This document shows, one piece after another, positions 27,137-35,702 of a stretch of 64,000 nt of DNA (position 1 is its first letter; each line of letters begins with the position of its first letter). The DNA is from Bremerella volcania. Lineage in GTDB: Bacteria > Planctomycetota > Planctomycetia > Pirellulales > Pirellulaceae. The DNA lies in the NCBI RefSeq assembly GCF_007748115.1, contig NZ_CP036289.1:4464001-4528000 (forward strand), in the 5' to 3' direction. The notes beneath the pieces are model-generated. The model made no database searches. It was not told the origin of the DNA and saw only the letters and a program-made list of their open reading frames with translations. Position numbers and translations under genes: made by a program.

Positions 27137-27160
27137 GCTGGGTCTCGACCCAGCCTACGG
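27137..27160 (-). repeat. palindromic repeat, GTAGGCTGGGTC type (copy b, inverted)
   Basis: GCTGGGTCTCGACCCAGC followed by CTACGG, the reverse complement of copy a with one difference. The two copies flank about 91 bp just beyond the end of the truncated ATPase gene. Confidence 0.8.
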
Positions 27161-27182
27161 CACTGCCCTGTCTTGCTTCGCA

Positions 27183-28579
27183 CTACTGATTCTCTGCTGC
27201 AATGAAATCACAGATCTTCGAAGCAAGTTCATACGCATCACTACTCATGTCGTTCAGAGTGTTGATCTCGCAGAGAGCTTTTCGGCAAAACGGGACTTTC
27301 GCTTTGATTGTCCCAGATTTATCTTCATAGCTAGTCCCAAGCTTTCCGTACCGTTTTGAAGTTGTCATGTCGACAAGGATGTGTTTGTCGATGAATCTTC
27401 CGAGATACCGAGTTGCGTAATCAGATTGCTTAAATGGCTTCAGTTCAATCCCGTCGTCCTCGTAGCTTCGGATAACTGCCTCGATTACAGACGGTGTTAA
27501 AAGGTTTTCTGACTCGCGAACCTTGAGACGCACAAATCGATCTCCAAGTTTCTCCGCTAACTTGTCATGCCGATCATCTTTTCCTTCGTCTTTGTCGGAA
27601 ATCAGGATTAGTTTCGCGCATAGTCGTTCGACATCAATTCCATCTTCATCCAGAAATGACCAATGCGTAATATTGCCACCACCATATTCGACAAATGAGT
27701 AGTGAAGGTTCTCTATGTAGTTGAAGCCCTGTTTTTTTAACAACAACTCAACGTATTTGCTGAAATAAAGTCGATCTGTGATCCCCTCGACCCAAATTGT
27801 GCAATTTGAGAACATTACTGACGATGGGCGAACGCCGAGATGCTTGAGCAATTCGTAATCCCCTGAAGATGCGTTATCAACGAAGAACCGTGGGTCATGT
27901 TCGAGACCGTCGTCAACGGAAACGAGCTTGCTGCAGCGAAAGATTGAGCAGTCATTTTCCGAGATCGTAATATCGAGAAACTGACTGGAGTGAGTGGTTA
28001 CAAATACATAGAGTTGCCGATCTGGCTCATTGAGTATCGCATCGATCAAGACACGCTGATAACCCGGGTGAAGAAACAAGTCGGGTTCTTCAATAAAGAG
28101 AAAAAGAGGTGTGTCTCGGTGTTCAAAGATCGGCAATGTCAGAATAATTAGCTGCTGGAGCCCATCACCCAGCGATTGGACTGGTCGTTCCTTCTCGTTT
28201 CCGACTTTGATATTTACTGTATCGTGGTCTCGTCGCGGAATGAGCGCGACTGGAGCGTTTTGGAAGAAGGTCTGAGATAAATACTCTTGATACTCTCGGA
28301 TGAACTCACGGTCCTGCAAACTTCCCAGCAAGCGATCGGTTAGGACATCGTAAAAGTCCAGCCCTGTGATAATAGTACTCCCACTATTTTGTTTTCGTGC
28401 ATTCTCGATTGTTTCTTCTTGTATATGGCTTTGTTTGTTCCTCCCTTTAACATAATCCATCCATGTTCGGTCAAAATATGCGAACTTGTTGTCGCTGGAC
28501 CTAGATTGATCCACGCCGAGACGCATGCCGCGAAGAGTCGGAATATATATGAACTTCGCCAGCCGAAAGGGTGGTGGGG
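27183..28579 (-). pseudogene. OLD-family ATPase (ATPase plus TOPRIM-like nuclease), N-terminus lost at an IS
   Basis: About 465 codons of an ABC-type ATPase of the OLD group are open up to the edge of the ISAs1 element. Visible parts include FIYIPTLRG (the strand that follows Walker A in these proteins), the signature-like QSLGDGLQQLIIL, Walker B FLFIEEPDLFLHP, the TTHSSQF switch His, and a TOPRIM-like stretch ILISDKDEGKDD followed by a helix. The Walker A segment (GxxGxGKS), normally in the first 50 residues, is missing. A start inside the IS (28634) would give only foreign residues. The base composition is visibly more AT-rich than the neighbours, suggesting transfer. OLD proteins such as GajA act in phage defence; no GajB partner is seen. 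Confidence 0.8.
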
Positions 28580-29838
28580 CACGGCGATTGCACCATAACT
28601 CACCGTCCCAGCAGGACTTCCATGCGGTAGTCATCGCCCCAGCCGCATTTTAATCGTTTGTTCTTCACGCCGACCTTGGCTGTCTTGTTGTTCTTCAGCA
28701 GGCTCAGGCTCGTCCTTCGTAGCAGGCTAAAGTTGGCGTCGGCGTGCCCTTTGCGGATGCGAGATTGATCTTCACCGAACGTCACGTCCAGTTGCCAGTG
28801 CAGGCTGTTTTCAATGCCCCAATGACCGCGAACGGCCTCGGCGAAACGCTTGCCGGAAAGGTACTTGCTCAGGATATAGTATCGCACCTCGCTCGTCTCG
28901 TTCCCGCCTTGCTTCACGATATTGATCGTCATCCCGATCGCCCTCAAGTTCGACCAACGATCTCGTGTGATGATCTCGTCGTTCACAGGGCAGATATAAT
29001 AGGAACGCGACTCCTCGCGACCATGCCCTTTCTCGTGCGTTTCGTGACGGTGTACTTTGGCTCGCTTGAAATTGCTTTCCTGCTGCGCGACAAAAAAATC
29101 TTCGATCGAATCGTGGAGGGTCGGCTGATTGCGCTTCACGGCCAGGCAATAATCGGCTCCCTGGTCGACGATCTTCTGAGCGATGTCCTGTTGGCAACCT
29201 TGAGCGTCAATCGTCACTAAACTGCCGGAAACCTCGACGATTTCAAGCAGTTTGGGAATGGCGGTGATCTCGTTGCTCTTCGCGTCGGTTACTACCTGGC
29301 CGAGACTCACATGATTGGCAGTCGCCCAGGCACTGACCATGTGAATGGCCGCCTTGCTGCTGGCCTTGTCGAAACTCCGCCGCAGCGTCTTGCCGTCAAT
29401 CGCGATGATCTGCCCGTCGGTGATTTCGTGTAAGGCGGTGATCCAAGTCAGCAAACACTTCTCAAACTCAGCCGGATTCAGCGAAGCCAAGATCGCATTA
29501 AAGCGATCGTGCGAAGGGATGCCGGAACTCAAATCAAGGAACTTACCCAGCCACTCCTTCTTCATCTCGGCCCAGTCGGCGATAGCCACAAAATCATCCG
29601 CCCCACTCATCACCGCACACAGCGCGATGGTCACGATATTCGTTAACGGATAAGTCACCTTGCGAGTCCGCGGATCGGTCAGATCGGCAAAGCACTCTTG
29701 AAGGGAAACAGGCGAACGTGACGACATGAGAAAGGCACCTGAGAACACCGGATCAGGCCGCGACAACCTCCGTCACAAAATCGCCTGACCGCCATTGCCT
29801 CAGTGTCGCAGATAACCCATCATGGCGCAATCGCCGTG
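28580..29838 (-). mobile_element. ISAs1-family insertion sequence, complete
   Basis: A 1259-bp element. The inverted ends read inward as CACGGCGATTGCACCATAA (28580-28598) and CACGGCGATTGCGCCATGA (minus strand from 29838), with two differences in the first 18 bases. It holds one transposase gene. The flanks are GGTGGTGGGG on the left and GGTGGTACTG on the right: the first six bases agree, the rest do not, so the 8-10 bp target duplication expected for this family is incomplete. Confidence 0.85.
28600..29727 (-). CDS. ISAs1-family DDE transposase
   Basis: A 375-residue transposase. The N-terminal DDE_Tnp_1-associated domain (SLQECFADLTDPRTRKVTYPL, MSGADDFVAIADWA) is followed by the catalytic core: IDGKTLRRS (first Asp), VTIDAQGCQ (second Asp) and HWGIENSLHWQLDV (Glu). 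All three acidic residues are present and the frame is intact, so it may be active. ATG 29727 is chosen; upstream in-frame codons add 13 unmatched residues. Confidence 0.92.
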   Translation of the reverse strand: MSSRSPVSLQECFADLTDPRTRKVTYPLTNIVTIALCAVMSGADDFVAIADWAEMKKEWLGKFLDLSSGIPSHDRFNAILASLNPAEFEKCLLTWITALHEITDGQIIAIDGKTLRRSFDKASSKAAIHMVSAWATANHVSLGQVVTDAKSNEITAIPKLLEIVEVSGSLVTIDAQGCQQDIAQKIVDQGADYCLAVKRNQPTLHDSIEDFFVAQQESNFKRAKVHRHETHEKGHGREESRSYYICPVNDEIITRDRWSNLRAIGMTINIVKQGGNETSEVRYYILSKYLSGKRFAEAVRGHWGIENSLHWQLDVTFGEDQSRIRKGHADANFSLLRRTSLSLLKNNKTAKVGVKNKRLKCGWGDDYRMEVLLGR

Positions 29839-29867
29839 GGTGGTACTGGCAAAGGGTACAAACCTCC

Positions 29868-29900
29868 GTGTGTCACTGGCCTCTGGCCAGTGCAATGCGG
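29868..29900 (+). repeat. inverted repeat, CACTGGCC type (copy a)
   Basis: It contains GTGTGTCACTGGCCTCTGGC and CAGTGCAATGCGG, itself nearly palindromic (CACTGGCC with GGCCAGTG). It is about 75-80% similar to the reverse complement of 30051-30083. Confidence 0.7.
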
Positions 29901-30050
29901 CCTCCATGCTTAATCGATGTCACCTGAAGATCAGCAACGGCAATACTAATCCGGTGAAGAGACTCGATCTTATGCCGTTACGCTCACGTCATCTCTGCCC
30001 TTTTTGCCCCTAAGTTTAAACTGAAGTTTTGACTAGCTACCGGGTACCTG

Positions 30051-30083
30051 CTTCGCATTGGCCGGAGGCCAGTGGCACACCCC
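30051..30083 (-). repeat. inverted repeat, CACTGGCC type (copy b)
   Basis: CTTCGCATTGGCCGGAGGCC followed by AGTGGCACACCCC, facing copy a across about 150 bp. The same CACTGGCC/GGCCAGTG core is present. Confidence 0.7.
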
Positions 30084-30136
30084 AGTGAGTCGTTTGAACG
30101 CGGTTCTATGCGTCGCTAACAAATTGGAATCCTCAT

Positions 30137-30388
30137 TCAAGAATTCTCCAATTCCCATTTCTTCTTCGCGAAATAGATCGCCACCGCGGCCTCGATCGCT
30201 TCGGCGATCGCAATCGCGGGGCAAAGCCAGTGCGCGTTGGCTAACACCCAGTTGTCCGATCCCATGAATGCCAGGCCTACGATACCCAGTAGTATCCACA
30301 CAATGAATAAGCCTATCTGCATCGCCATGTACGTCGGGTAACGGAAATTGAAAATAAGATACTTAACTCGCATCTCCGAGTAGTCCAT
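30137..30388 (-). CDS. small two-helix membrane protein
   Basis: An 83-residue protein of unknown function. A short basic/aromatic N-terminus (MDYSEMRVKYLIFNFRYPTY) precedes two hydrophobic helices (about 22-42 and 51-72) and a charged tail (AKKKWELENS). The ATG at 30388 follows an AGAGG site at a good distance. It is the first intact gene beyond the plastic region. Confidence 0.65.
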   Translation of the reverse strand: MDYSEMRVKYLIFNFRYPTYMAMQIGLFIVWILLGIVGLAFMGSDNWVLANAHWLCPAIAIAEAIEAAVAIYFAKKKWELENS

Positions 30389-30499
30389 GGAGTGCCTCTG
30401 TGGTTTTCAATGGATGGATGGGATGAGCTTGAATCTAACATGAAACGGGGCGGCCGTCGAAAATAGAACGCTCGGTCGCGACCCGGCCGCATCACCCCC

Positions 30500-30529
30500 G
30501 AAATGGGCCGAAATCGGCCCGTTTCTTGA
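30500..30529 (+). promoter_or_regulatory. hairpin overlapping a TTGACA box upstream of the glycosidase gene
   Basis: GAAATGGGCCG (30500-30510) pairs with CGGCCCGTTTC (30515-30525), one mismatch, and runs into TTGACA (about 30526-30531). It may be a leftover terminator or a control element; the promoter reading is tentative. Confidence 0.3.
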
Positions 30530-30626
30530 CATAGGAAAGCAGCCCTAGCGAGAATAACTCGACACGTCTCGTCCCGTCCCAGGCCGTCTGTTCTGGGGCT
30601 TTCGTTTTCGCGGAAGGCAAGTTTTG

Positions 30627-32426
30627 ATGAAGTGGTTTTGGACTCTCTCGTTCCTTCTGGCTTGCACGGCAACGCATCGCTTGATCGCCGCCGAGGTGAA
30701 GATCGCCGAAACCGACCGTGGCTTTCAGCTTCTGGTCGATCAAAAGCCGTTTGCCATCAAGGGGGCCGGTGGGGATGGGGACAAAGAGCTACTTGCGGCA
30801 TCGGGCGCGAACGCGTTTCGTACCTGGGGCATCGGCGACGATACCAAAGAGCGGTTGGACGAGGCCCAGAAACATGGGCTTAAGGTGGCCCTGGGAATCT
30901 GGCTGGGGCATGCCCGACATGGCTTTAACTATGACGACCCGGCCCAGGTAGCCAAACAGCTGGCCGACGCGAAAGCGGCCGTTTTAAAGTTCAAAGACCA
31001 TCCGGCCGTCTTGCTATGGGGTGTCGGCAACGAGATGGAAGGCTTCGAAGCCACGACCGATCCGAAAGTCTGGCAGGCCGTGAATGACGTCGCCAGGATG
31101 ATCGGCGAGGTCGACCCGCACCATCCCACGATGACCGTGATCGCCGAGATCGGCGGCGACAAGCTCCCTTCGATCCAGAAGTATTGCCCCGACGTCGACG
31201 TCGTCGGGATCAACAGCTACGGCGGCGTGCAATCGATTCCCGAGCGGTTCGCCAACGCGGGACTCGACAAGCCGTATATCGTGACCGAATTCGGCCCGCC
31301 TGGTACGTGGGAGATTCAGAACAACGAGTGGGGCGTTCCGCTGGAGCTGACCAGTACCGAGAAAGCCAGCATCTACCAGGCTGCCTACCAAAAGCTGGCC
31401 GCCGATCCCCATTGCCTCGGATCGTTCGCGTTCACGTGGGGCTTTAAACAGGAAGCCACCGCCACGTGGTTTGGGATGTTCCTGCCGGACGGAACGAAAG
31501 TAGCCGCCGTCGACGCCATGACCGAGGCCTGGTCCGGCAAGCCGCCAGAGAATCTGTGTCCGCGGATCGATCTTCTGGAAGTCGTGGACAAGCCGATCGT
31601 CGAGCCCAACATGCCCATCGAGGCCCGCTTGAAGGTTGTCGATCCGGAAGGAAAGCAGCCGCAAGTGAAATGGGTGTTGTTCCGCGAGATGGAAGAGTTC
31701 AACACGATGGGGGACTATCGCCCGCCGCCACCCACGTTCCCCGAAGCGATCACCAAGGCCGGCCCAACCGGCGTGACCGTGAAGATGCCGCAAGTTCCCG
31801 GCAACTACCGACTGTTCGCATACGTTCACGATGGCGATGGAGGGGGCGCGGTCGCGAACGTGCCGCTGAAAGTCGCCGGTGAGGTATCGATGGAAGCCCT
31901 GGCCCGCGGACGCAAGGTTCCCGTTCCCTTCACCGTTTATGCCGACGACATGAACGGTTCCCCCTATGCGGCCTCAGGCTACATGGGAGAATCTGCCGCG
32001 ATAAAGTTGAACGAGAAATCGACGACCGAGCCGCACTCCGGCAAAACGTGCCTTGAAGTGATCTACGATAAAGCGGACGGCTGGGGTGGCGTGGTCTGGC
32101 AAAGTCCGGCCAATGATTGGGGAGATCGCCCTGGTGGGTTCGACCTGAGTGCCGCTGATACGCTGCAAATCTGGGCCCGCGGAGAGCATGGGGGCGAACG
32201 GGTCAAATTCGGCTTCGGATTGATCGATCGCGACAAGCCGTTCTACGATACCGCCAAAGGCGAGATCGAAGTCACGCTGACAAGCCAGTGGCAACGTTTC
32301 AAAATCCCACTCGTTCGCCACAACGCCGGAAGAATCAAGACAGGCTTCTACTGGACCCTCGGGGGACAAGGCAAGCCGGTGACGTTCTATCTGGACGATA
32401 TCGCTTTCATCAAGTCGGACGAATAA
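30627..32426 (+). CDS. secreted glycosidase, GH2/GH5-like barrel with C-terminal carbohydrate-binding domain
   Basis: A 599-residue secreted enzyme. After a signal peptide (KWFWTLSFLLACTATHRLIAAE) comes a TIM barrel of clan A. The acid/base is the Glu of VGNEMEG (Glu136) and the nucleophile the Glu of VTEFGPPG (Glu221), the layout of GH2 C-domains and GH5. Residues about 315-420 resemble an Ig-like domain and about 440-595 a jelly-roll carbohydrate-binding module (ADTLQIWARGEHGGERVKFG, then FYLDDIAFIK at the end). The substrate is unknown; beta-1,3-glucan or mannan are options. An in-frame TTG lies directly before ATG 30627. Confidence 0.82.
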   Translation: MKWFWTLSFLLACTATHRLIAAEVKIAETDRGFQLLVDQKPFAIKGAGGDGDKELLAASGANAFRTWGIGDDTKERLDEAQKHGLKVALGIWLGHARHGFNYDDPAQVAKQLADAKAAVLKFKDHPAVLLWGVGNEMEGFEATTDPKVWQAVNDVARMIGEVDPHHPTMTVIAEIGGDKLPSIQKYCPDVDVVGINSYGGVQSIPERFANAGLDKPYIVTEFGPPGTWEIQNNEWGVPLELTSTEKASIYQAAYQKLAADPHCLGSFAFTWGFKQEATATWFGMFLPDGTKVAAVDAMTEAWSGKPPENLCPRIDLLEVVDKPIVEPNMPIEARLKVVDPEGKQPQVKWVLFREMEEFNTMGDYRPPPPTFPEAITKAGPTGVTVKMPQVPGNYRLFAYVHDGDGGGAVANVPLKVAGEVSMEALARGRKVPVPFTVYADDMNGSPYAASGYMGESAAIKLNEKSTTEPHSGKTCLEVIYDKADGWGGVVWQSPANDWGDRPGGFDLSAADTLQIWARGEHGGERVKFGFGLIDRDKPFYDTAKGEIEVTLTSQWQRFKIPLVRHNAGRIKTGFYWTLGGQGKPVTFYLDDIAFIKSDE

Positions 32427-32471
32427 GCCTGACTTGCCAAGCGACTGTTGGCACTGGCGGAACGCTTCGAC

Positions 32472-33594
32472 CTAGCCCCCTTCCAGCGCCGCCTTGGAAA
32501 GCTTCTTCACCTTCGGGCGTCGCTGCTTGATAATCTTTTCGGGGATCAGCCCGCGCATCGCATCGAGCTTGCCGAAGCACAGCAGGCGGTCGCCTGGTTC
32601 CAGGACTCGTTTCAGGCGGGGGTTGGGGATCACCGACGTGCCGCGGTAGAGGGTTAGCACGTTGATGTCATGGTCGGGCAAGCCCGACTCGTCGATCGAC
32701 TTGCCGCAGTATTCCGAGCCTTCGGGAATGTGAATCTCGGTCACGCCGTAGCCGCGGCTGACGGTCAGGCGTTGGCGGATGTCGATCTCGGGGAAATCGA
32801 CCTGGGCGGCGATGTAATCGACGATCGCTCCGGCAATGTCGAGCTTCGTGCAGCGTTCGATCCCTTCCAGCCCGGGCGATGAGTTCACTTCCATCACCTG
32901 GGGGCCGGAATCACTTTCCAGCATGTCGACGCCTGCGATCCGCAAGCCCATGATCTGGGCGGCGCGGACAGCCGTTTCGCGATACTTTTCGTCCAGCTCG
33001 ACCGCCTCGGTCAGGCCGCCGCGGTGAACGTTGCTGCGAAATTCGCTTCCCTGGGCAATCCGCCGCATGGCAGCCACGACCTGATCGCCGACGACGAACG
33101 CACGCACGTCACGGCCACGGCTTTCCTTGACGAACTTCTGCACCAGCACGTTTTGCCGCGTGCTGTGCAGCGTCTCGATGATCGCCTCGGCAATCTTCAC
33201 CGAGTCAGCCAGAATCACGCCGACCCCCTGGGTTCCTTCAATCAGCTTGATTACCACTGGTGCCCCGCCCACACGTTCGATCGCAGGCAGAATGTCCGCC
33301 CGGTCGCGGACGAAGGTCGTTTGTGGAATGCCAATGTGATGGCGGCTAAGGATCTGCAGGCTCCGCAGCTTGTCACGCGAGTTGGTAATCCCCCACGAAC
33401 TGTTGGCTGGGAAGACGTCCATTTGCTCGAACTGCCGCACGACGGCCGTGCCGAAGTAAGTAATGGAAGCGCCGATCCGGGGCAGGACCGCATCGTACGA
33501 GCTGAGCTGTTTCGAGCGGAAGTAGAGGTCCGGCTCTCCCTTTTCGAGATCGATGGCGAATTTCAGCGTGTTGAGGACTTTGGCCTCGTGACCA
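32472..33594 (-). pseudogene. rimK: rimK-type glutamate ligase with RCK_C domain, 3' part (gene split by IS3 element)
   Basis: About 372 codons of a RimK-family ATP-grasp ligase, which in known bacteria adds glutamates to ribosomal protein S6. It runs in frame from the IS edge. Motifs include RIGASITYFGTAVVRQFE, NSRDKL, VVIKLIEGTQGVGV (ATP-grasp) and VMEVNSSPGLEGIE (metal-binding Glu/Asn). After about residue 290 comes a TrkA-C/RCK_C-like domain (VTEIHIPEGSEYCGKSIDES ... GDRLLCFG), an unusual addition, and a basic tail. The first 26 codons lie beyond the insertion at 34877-34954. A GTG inside the IS end (33608) could start a shortened protein missing the first beta-strand and helix. Confidence 0.92.
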
Positions 33595-33623
33595 TGACCT
33601 GCCCCCACGAATGAAACCAGTCT

Positions 33624-34487
33624 TTAAGTTGTAGTCTTCAAGGATTCTTCCAGGGGAAGGTGCTGGAGCGTAGCGGAAGCAGCTTCCCCTGGAAGAATTG
33701 CCTCCGGTGCCGGTGGACGGTACCCCAGCGAACTGTGCGGGCGTACCGTGTTGTACTCGACTCGCCACCGTTCGATCAACACTTTTGCCTCCAGCAGCGT
33801 GTCGAAGATCTCTCGATCGAGTAGTTCATCTCGCAGCTTCCCGTTGAAGGATTCGATGTAGCCATTCTCCCACGGGCTGCCAGGTTCGATGTACAGGGTG
33901 TTCACCTCGACTCGCTCCAGCCAGTCACGGACCTTAGTGGCGGTGAACTCTGAGCCGTTGTCGCTGCGAATGAAGTCTGGCACGCCACGGCGAACGAACA
34001 GGTCGCTAAGACGCTCCAAGACATCCTCGCTGGTCAGTTGACGAGCCACATCGATCGCCAAGCACTCGCGAGTATACTCGTTGATCAGCGTCAGCATACG
34101 GAAGGCTCGACCATCGTGCGTTCGGTGATGCACGAAGTCATAGCTCCAGACCTCATCACGATGACTCGGCCGCAGGCGAACGCACGAACCATCATTAAGC
34201 CACAGGCGACGTCGTTTCGGCTGCCTTTTTGGTACTTTCAAGCCCTCGCGACGCCATAAGCGTTCGATGCGTTTATGGTTCACCTGCCAACCTTTCCGGC
34301 GTAACATCTCAGTGATTCGCCGATAGCCATAACGGCCATACTGTTCAGCAAGTTCAATCATCTCCCGGACCAGGCGAGGCTCGTCGTCGGGGACCCAGCG
34401 AACACGGCGCTGAGTGGAACGAGGCTGTCCCAGCACCCGGCAGGCCCTCCGTTCTGATACTCGCTCGCGTCCCAAAGTATCTCGCAC
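33624..34487 (-). CDS. IS3-family transposase OrfB (DDE integrase core)
   Basis: A 287-residue rve-type integrase. It shows an N-terminal HTH_21 segment (YRRITEMLRRKGWQVNHKRI), then the catalytic triad in WSYDFVHHRT (Asp), FIRSDNGSEF (Asp) and ENGYIESFNGKLRDELL (Glu). It is normally made as an OrfAB fusion by frameshifting from orfA, 33 bp upstream. All catalytic residues are present. Confidence 0.93.
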   Translation of the reverse strand: MRDTLGRERVSERRACRVLGQPRSTQRRVRWVPDDEPRLVREMIELAEQYGRYGYRRITEMLRRKGWQVNHKRIERLWRREGLKVPKRQPKRRRLWLNDGSCVRLRPSHRDEVWSYDFVHHRTHDGRAFRMLTLINEYTRECLAIDVARQLTSEDVLERLSDLFVRRGVPDFIRSDNGSEFTATKVRDWLERVEVNTLYIEPGSPWENGYIESFNGKLRDELLDREIFDTLLEAKVLIERWRVEYNTVRPHSSLGYRPPAPEAILPGEAASATLQHLPLEESLKTTT

Positions 34488-34519
34488 GTGCTCGACGATT
34501 CGCCGTCGCTTGTCCGGGC

Positions 34520-34798
34520 TCAGAAGTTTCCCGAAGCGGCTTCCTTCAGGATCGCCTTGTCGAGTTCGGCATCAGCCAGCAGTCGCTTCAGGCGAGCATT
34601 CTCCTTCTCGAGCTCTTTCAAACGCTTGGCCTGATCGGTACGAACACCGCCGTACTCCTTCCGCCAGCGATAGTAAGTCTGCTCCGTGACGCCGATCGCC
34701 TTGCAGGCCTGGGCAATCGTCTTGTCCTGAGAGAGAAGCACCTCCGCTTCGCGGAGATGCTGGATGATCTGCTCAGGCGTGAATCTTCTTCTAGGCAT
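34520..34798 (-). CDS. IS3-family transposase OrfA (HTH_Tnp_1)
   Basis: A 92-residue DNA-binding subunit: a helix-turn-helix (FTPEQIIQHLREAEVL ... ACKAIGVTEQTYYRWRKEYG) followed by a leucine-zipper-like coiled coil (RLKELEKENARLKRLLADAE). ATG 34798 is chosen because it starts the HTH directly. It is the first gene of the IS and binds the inverted repeats. Confidence 0.92.
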   Translation of the reverse strand: MPRRRFTPEQIIQHLREAEVLLSQDKTIAQACKAIGVTEQTYYRWRKEYGGVRTDQAKRLKELEKENARLKRLLADAELDKAILKEAASGNF

Positions 34799-34876
34799 AA
34801 GAAATCTCCCTTCAAATGGGCATGCATTCAGCAAAAACTAATTTACCGAATGGATGCGGTTGAAGGGGGCAGGTCA

Positions 34877-34954
34877 ACCACGCTCGACGGCGGCTTCACG
34901 CAAGCGGCGCGTGCTGTAACAAAACCGGTTACAGGAAAGAATTCCTAACTTCAT
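34877..34954 (-). pseudogene. rimK: rimK, 5' fragment (first 26 codons)
   Basis: The ATG at 34954 opens 26 codons beginning MKLGILSCNRF and continuing CYSTRRLREAAVERG, which match the N-terminal strand and helix of RimK. The next codon is the TGA formed by the first bases of the IS end, so translation stops there. Joined to 33590-32472, with one ACCA copy and the IS removed, the frame is continuous (398 codons). Confidence 0.92.
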
Positions 34955-35079
34955 TGCGTCGCGATTCCATCTCGAGGGGAGTTTAGTTTTGGGCCACCCC
35001 TGGGGGCGACTCGACGCCGGGAAAGTAGATCCCCTTGAACGTCATCGTAAAGACATTTTGACGTGAGGCAACCGAAATG

Positions 35080-35613
35080 CTAGGTGGCATCGTGCTCGGT
35101 TTTAAGCGAGGGGCGTTTTACCGCCGTAGAGTTGGGATTGGCACTTCGCTTCCCCTTAAGTCGCTTCGGCACGCCGGACAAGTAAGAAGCCCCTGAGTCG
35201 ACCAGCATGCGGCCGCGAATCGCCTCACGCCCCAGCAGCATGCGAAAGCCCATCGAATCGCGATTGGCCAATGTCAGCTCAATTTCGCACAATTGGCCAA
35301 GAATCTCGACCTTCGTCAGAATGACTGGCCGTTTGGTGACCTGCCCATTGGAACTGCGAACCTTGCGAAACTCAAGCACCTGGCTTTCGGCGATGACCTT
35401 CTCGGCGGTGCTTCGTTGGCGCGTGTGCACTTTGAACAGCACCCACTGCTGTCCGTCCCGTTCTTCATACTTCAAGTCGTACGCATGCAGGGAAGACGAT
35501 CGGGCACCGGTATCGATCTTGGCTTTGATCTTGGCGATCCCGAGTTGTGGAAGTTGAACCCACTCGCGCCACCCGATGATGGGCAGCTTGACCGGTTGTG
35601 CTTTCGAAGGCAT
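35080..35613 (-). CDS. RimB-like retropepsin-type protease (putative ATP-dependent zinc protease family)
   Basis: A 177-residue protein of the RimK-associated family annotated as putative ATP-dependent zinc protease. The retropepsin-like motif is KIDTGARSSSLHA (about residue 31), with the second LLGREAIRGRMLVDSGASY strand later. In Pseudomonas the homologue RimB is a protease working with RimK on polyglutamate tails; the function here is inferred from that. Its basic tail is lineage-specific. It lies 125 bp upstream of the rimK start on the same strand, so both probably formed one unit before the IS entered rimK. Confidence 0.85.
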   Translation of the reverse strand: MPSKAQPVKLPIIGWREWVQLPQLGIAKIKAKIDTGARSSSLHAYDLKYEERDGQQWVLFKVHTRQRSTAEKVIAESQVLEFRKVRSSNGQVTKRPVILTKVEILGQLCEIELTLANRDSMGFRMLLGREAIRGRMLVDSGASYLSGVPKRLKGKRSANPNSTAVKRPSLKTEHDAT

Positions 35614-35702
35614 GCCTGACTCGTGGAAGAGATCTCAGTCGACAATCAAGAGGAACGCTTCAAGCAACCTCAAACTGATACGATTGTAGGCCACACGGAG
35701 GA

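Larger units (their letters stand above)
29839..30136. other. gene-free flank of the ISAs1 element
   Basis: About 300 bp without a credible gene. The reverse strand here does not encode a Walker A segment, so the lost ATPase 5' end is not present. It contains the inverted repeat pair at 29868-29900 and 30051-30083. Confidence 0.6.
33595..34876 (-). mobile_element. IS3-family insertion sequence, complete, inside rimK
   Basis: A 1282-bp element with ends TGACCTGCCCCC (33595-33606) and GGGGGCAGGTCA (34865-34876), a perfect 12-bp inverted repeat. It is flanked by the 4-bp target duplication ACCA (33591-33594 and 34877-34880). It carries orfA and orfB in the usual IS3 arrangement. The intact duplication, ends and open frames indicate a recent insertion. 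Confidence 0.95.

Noticed and set aside
27183-28579. A complete Gabija (GajAB) or Septu-like defence system.
   Set aside because: The ATPase lacks its N-terminus and no helicase or HNH partner is present, so only a remnant can be claimed.
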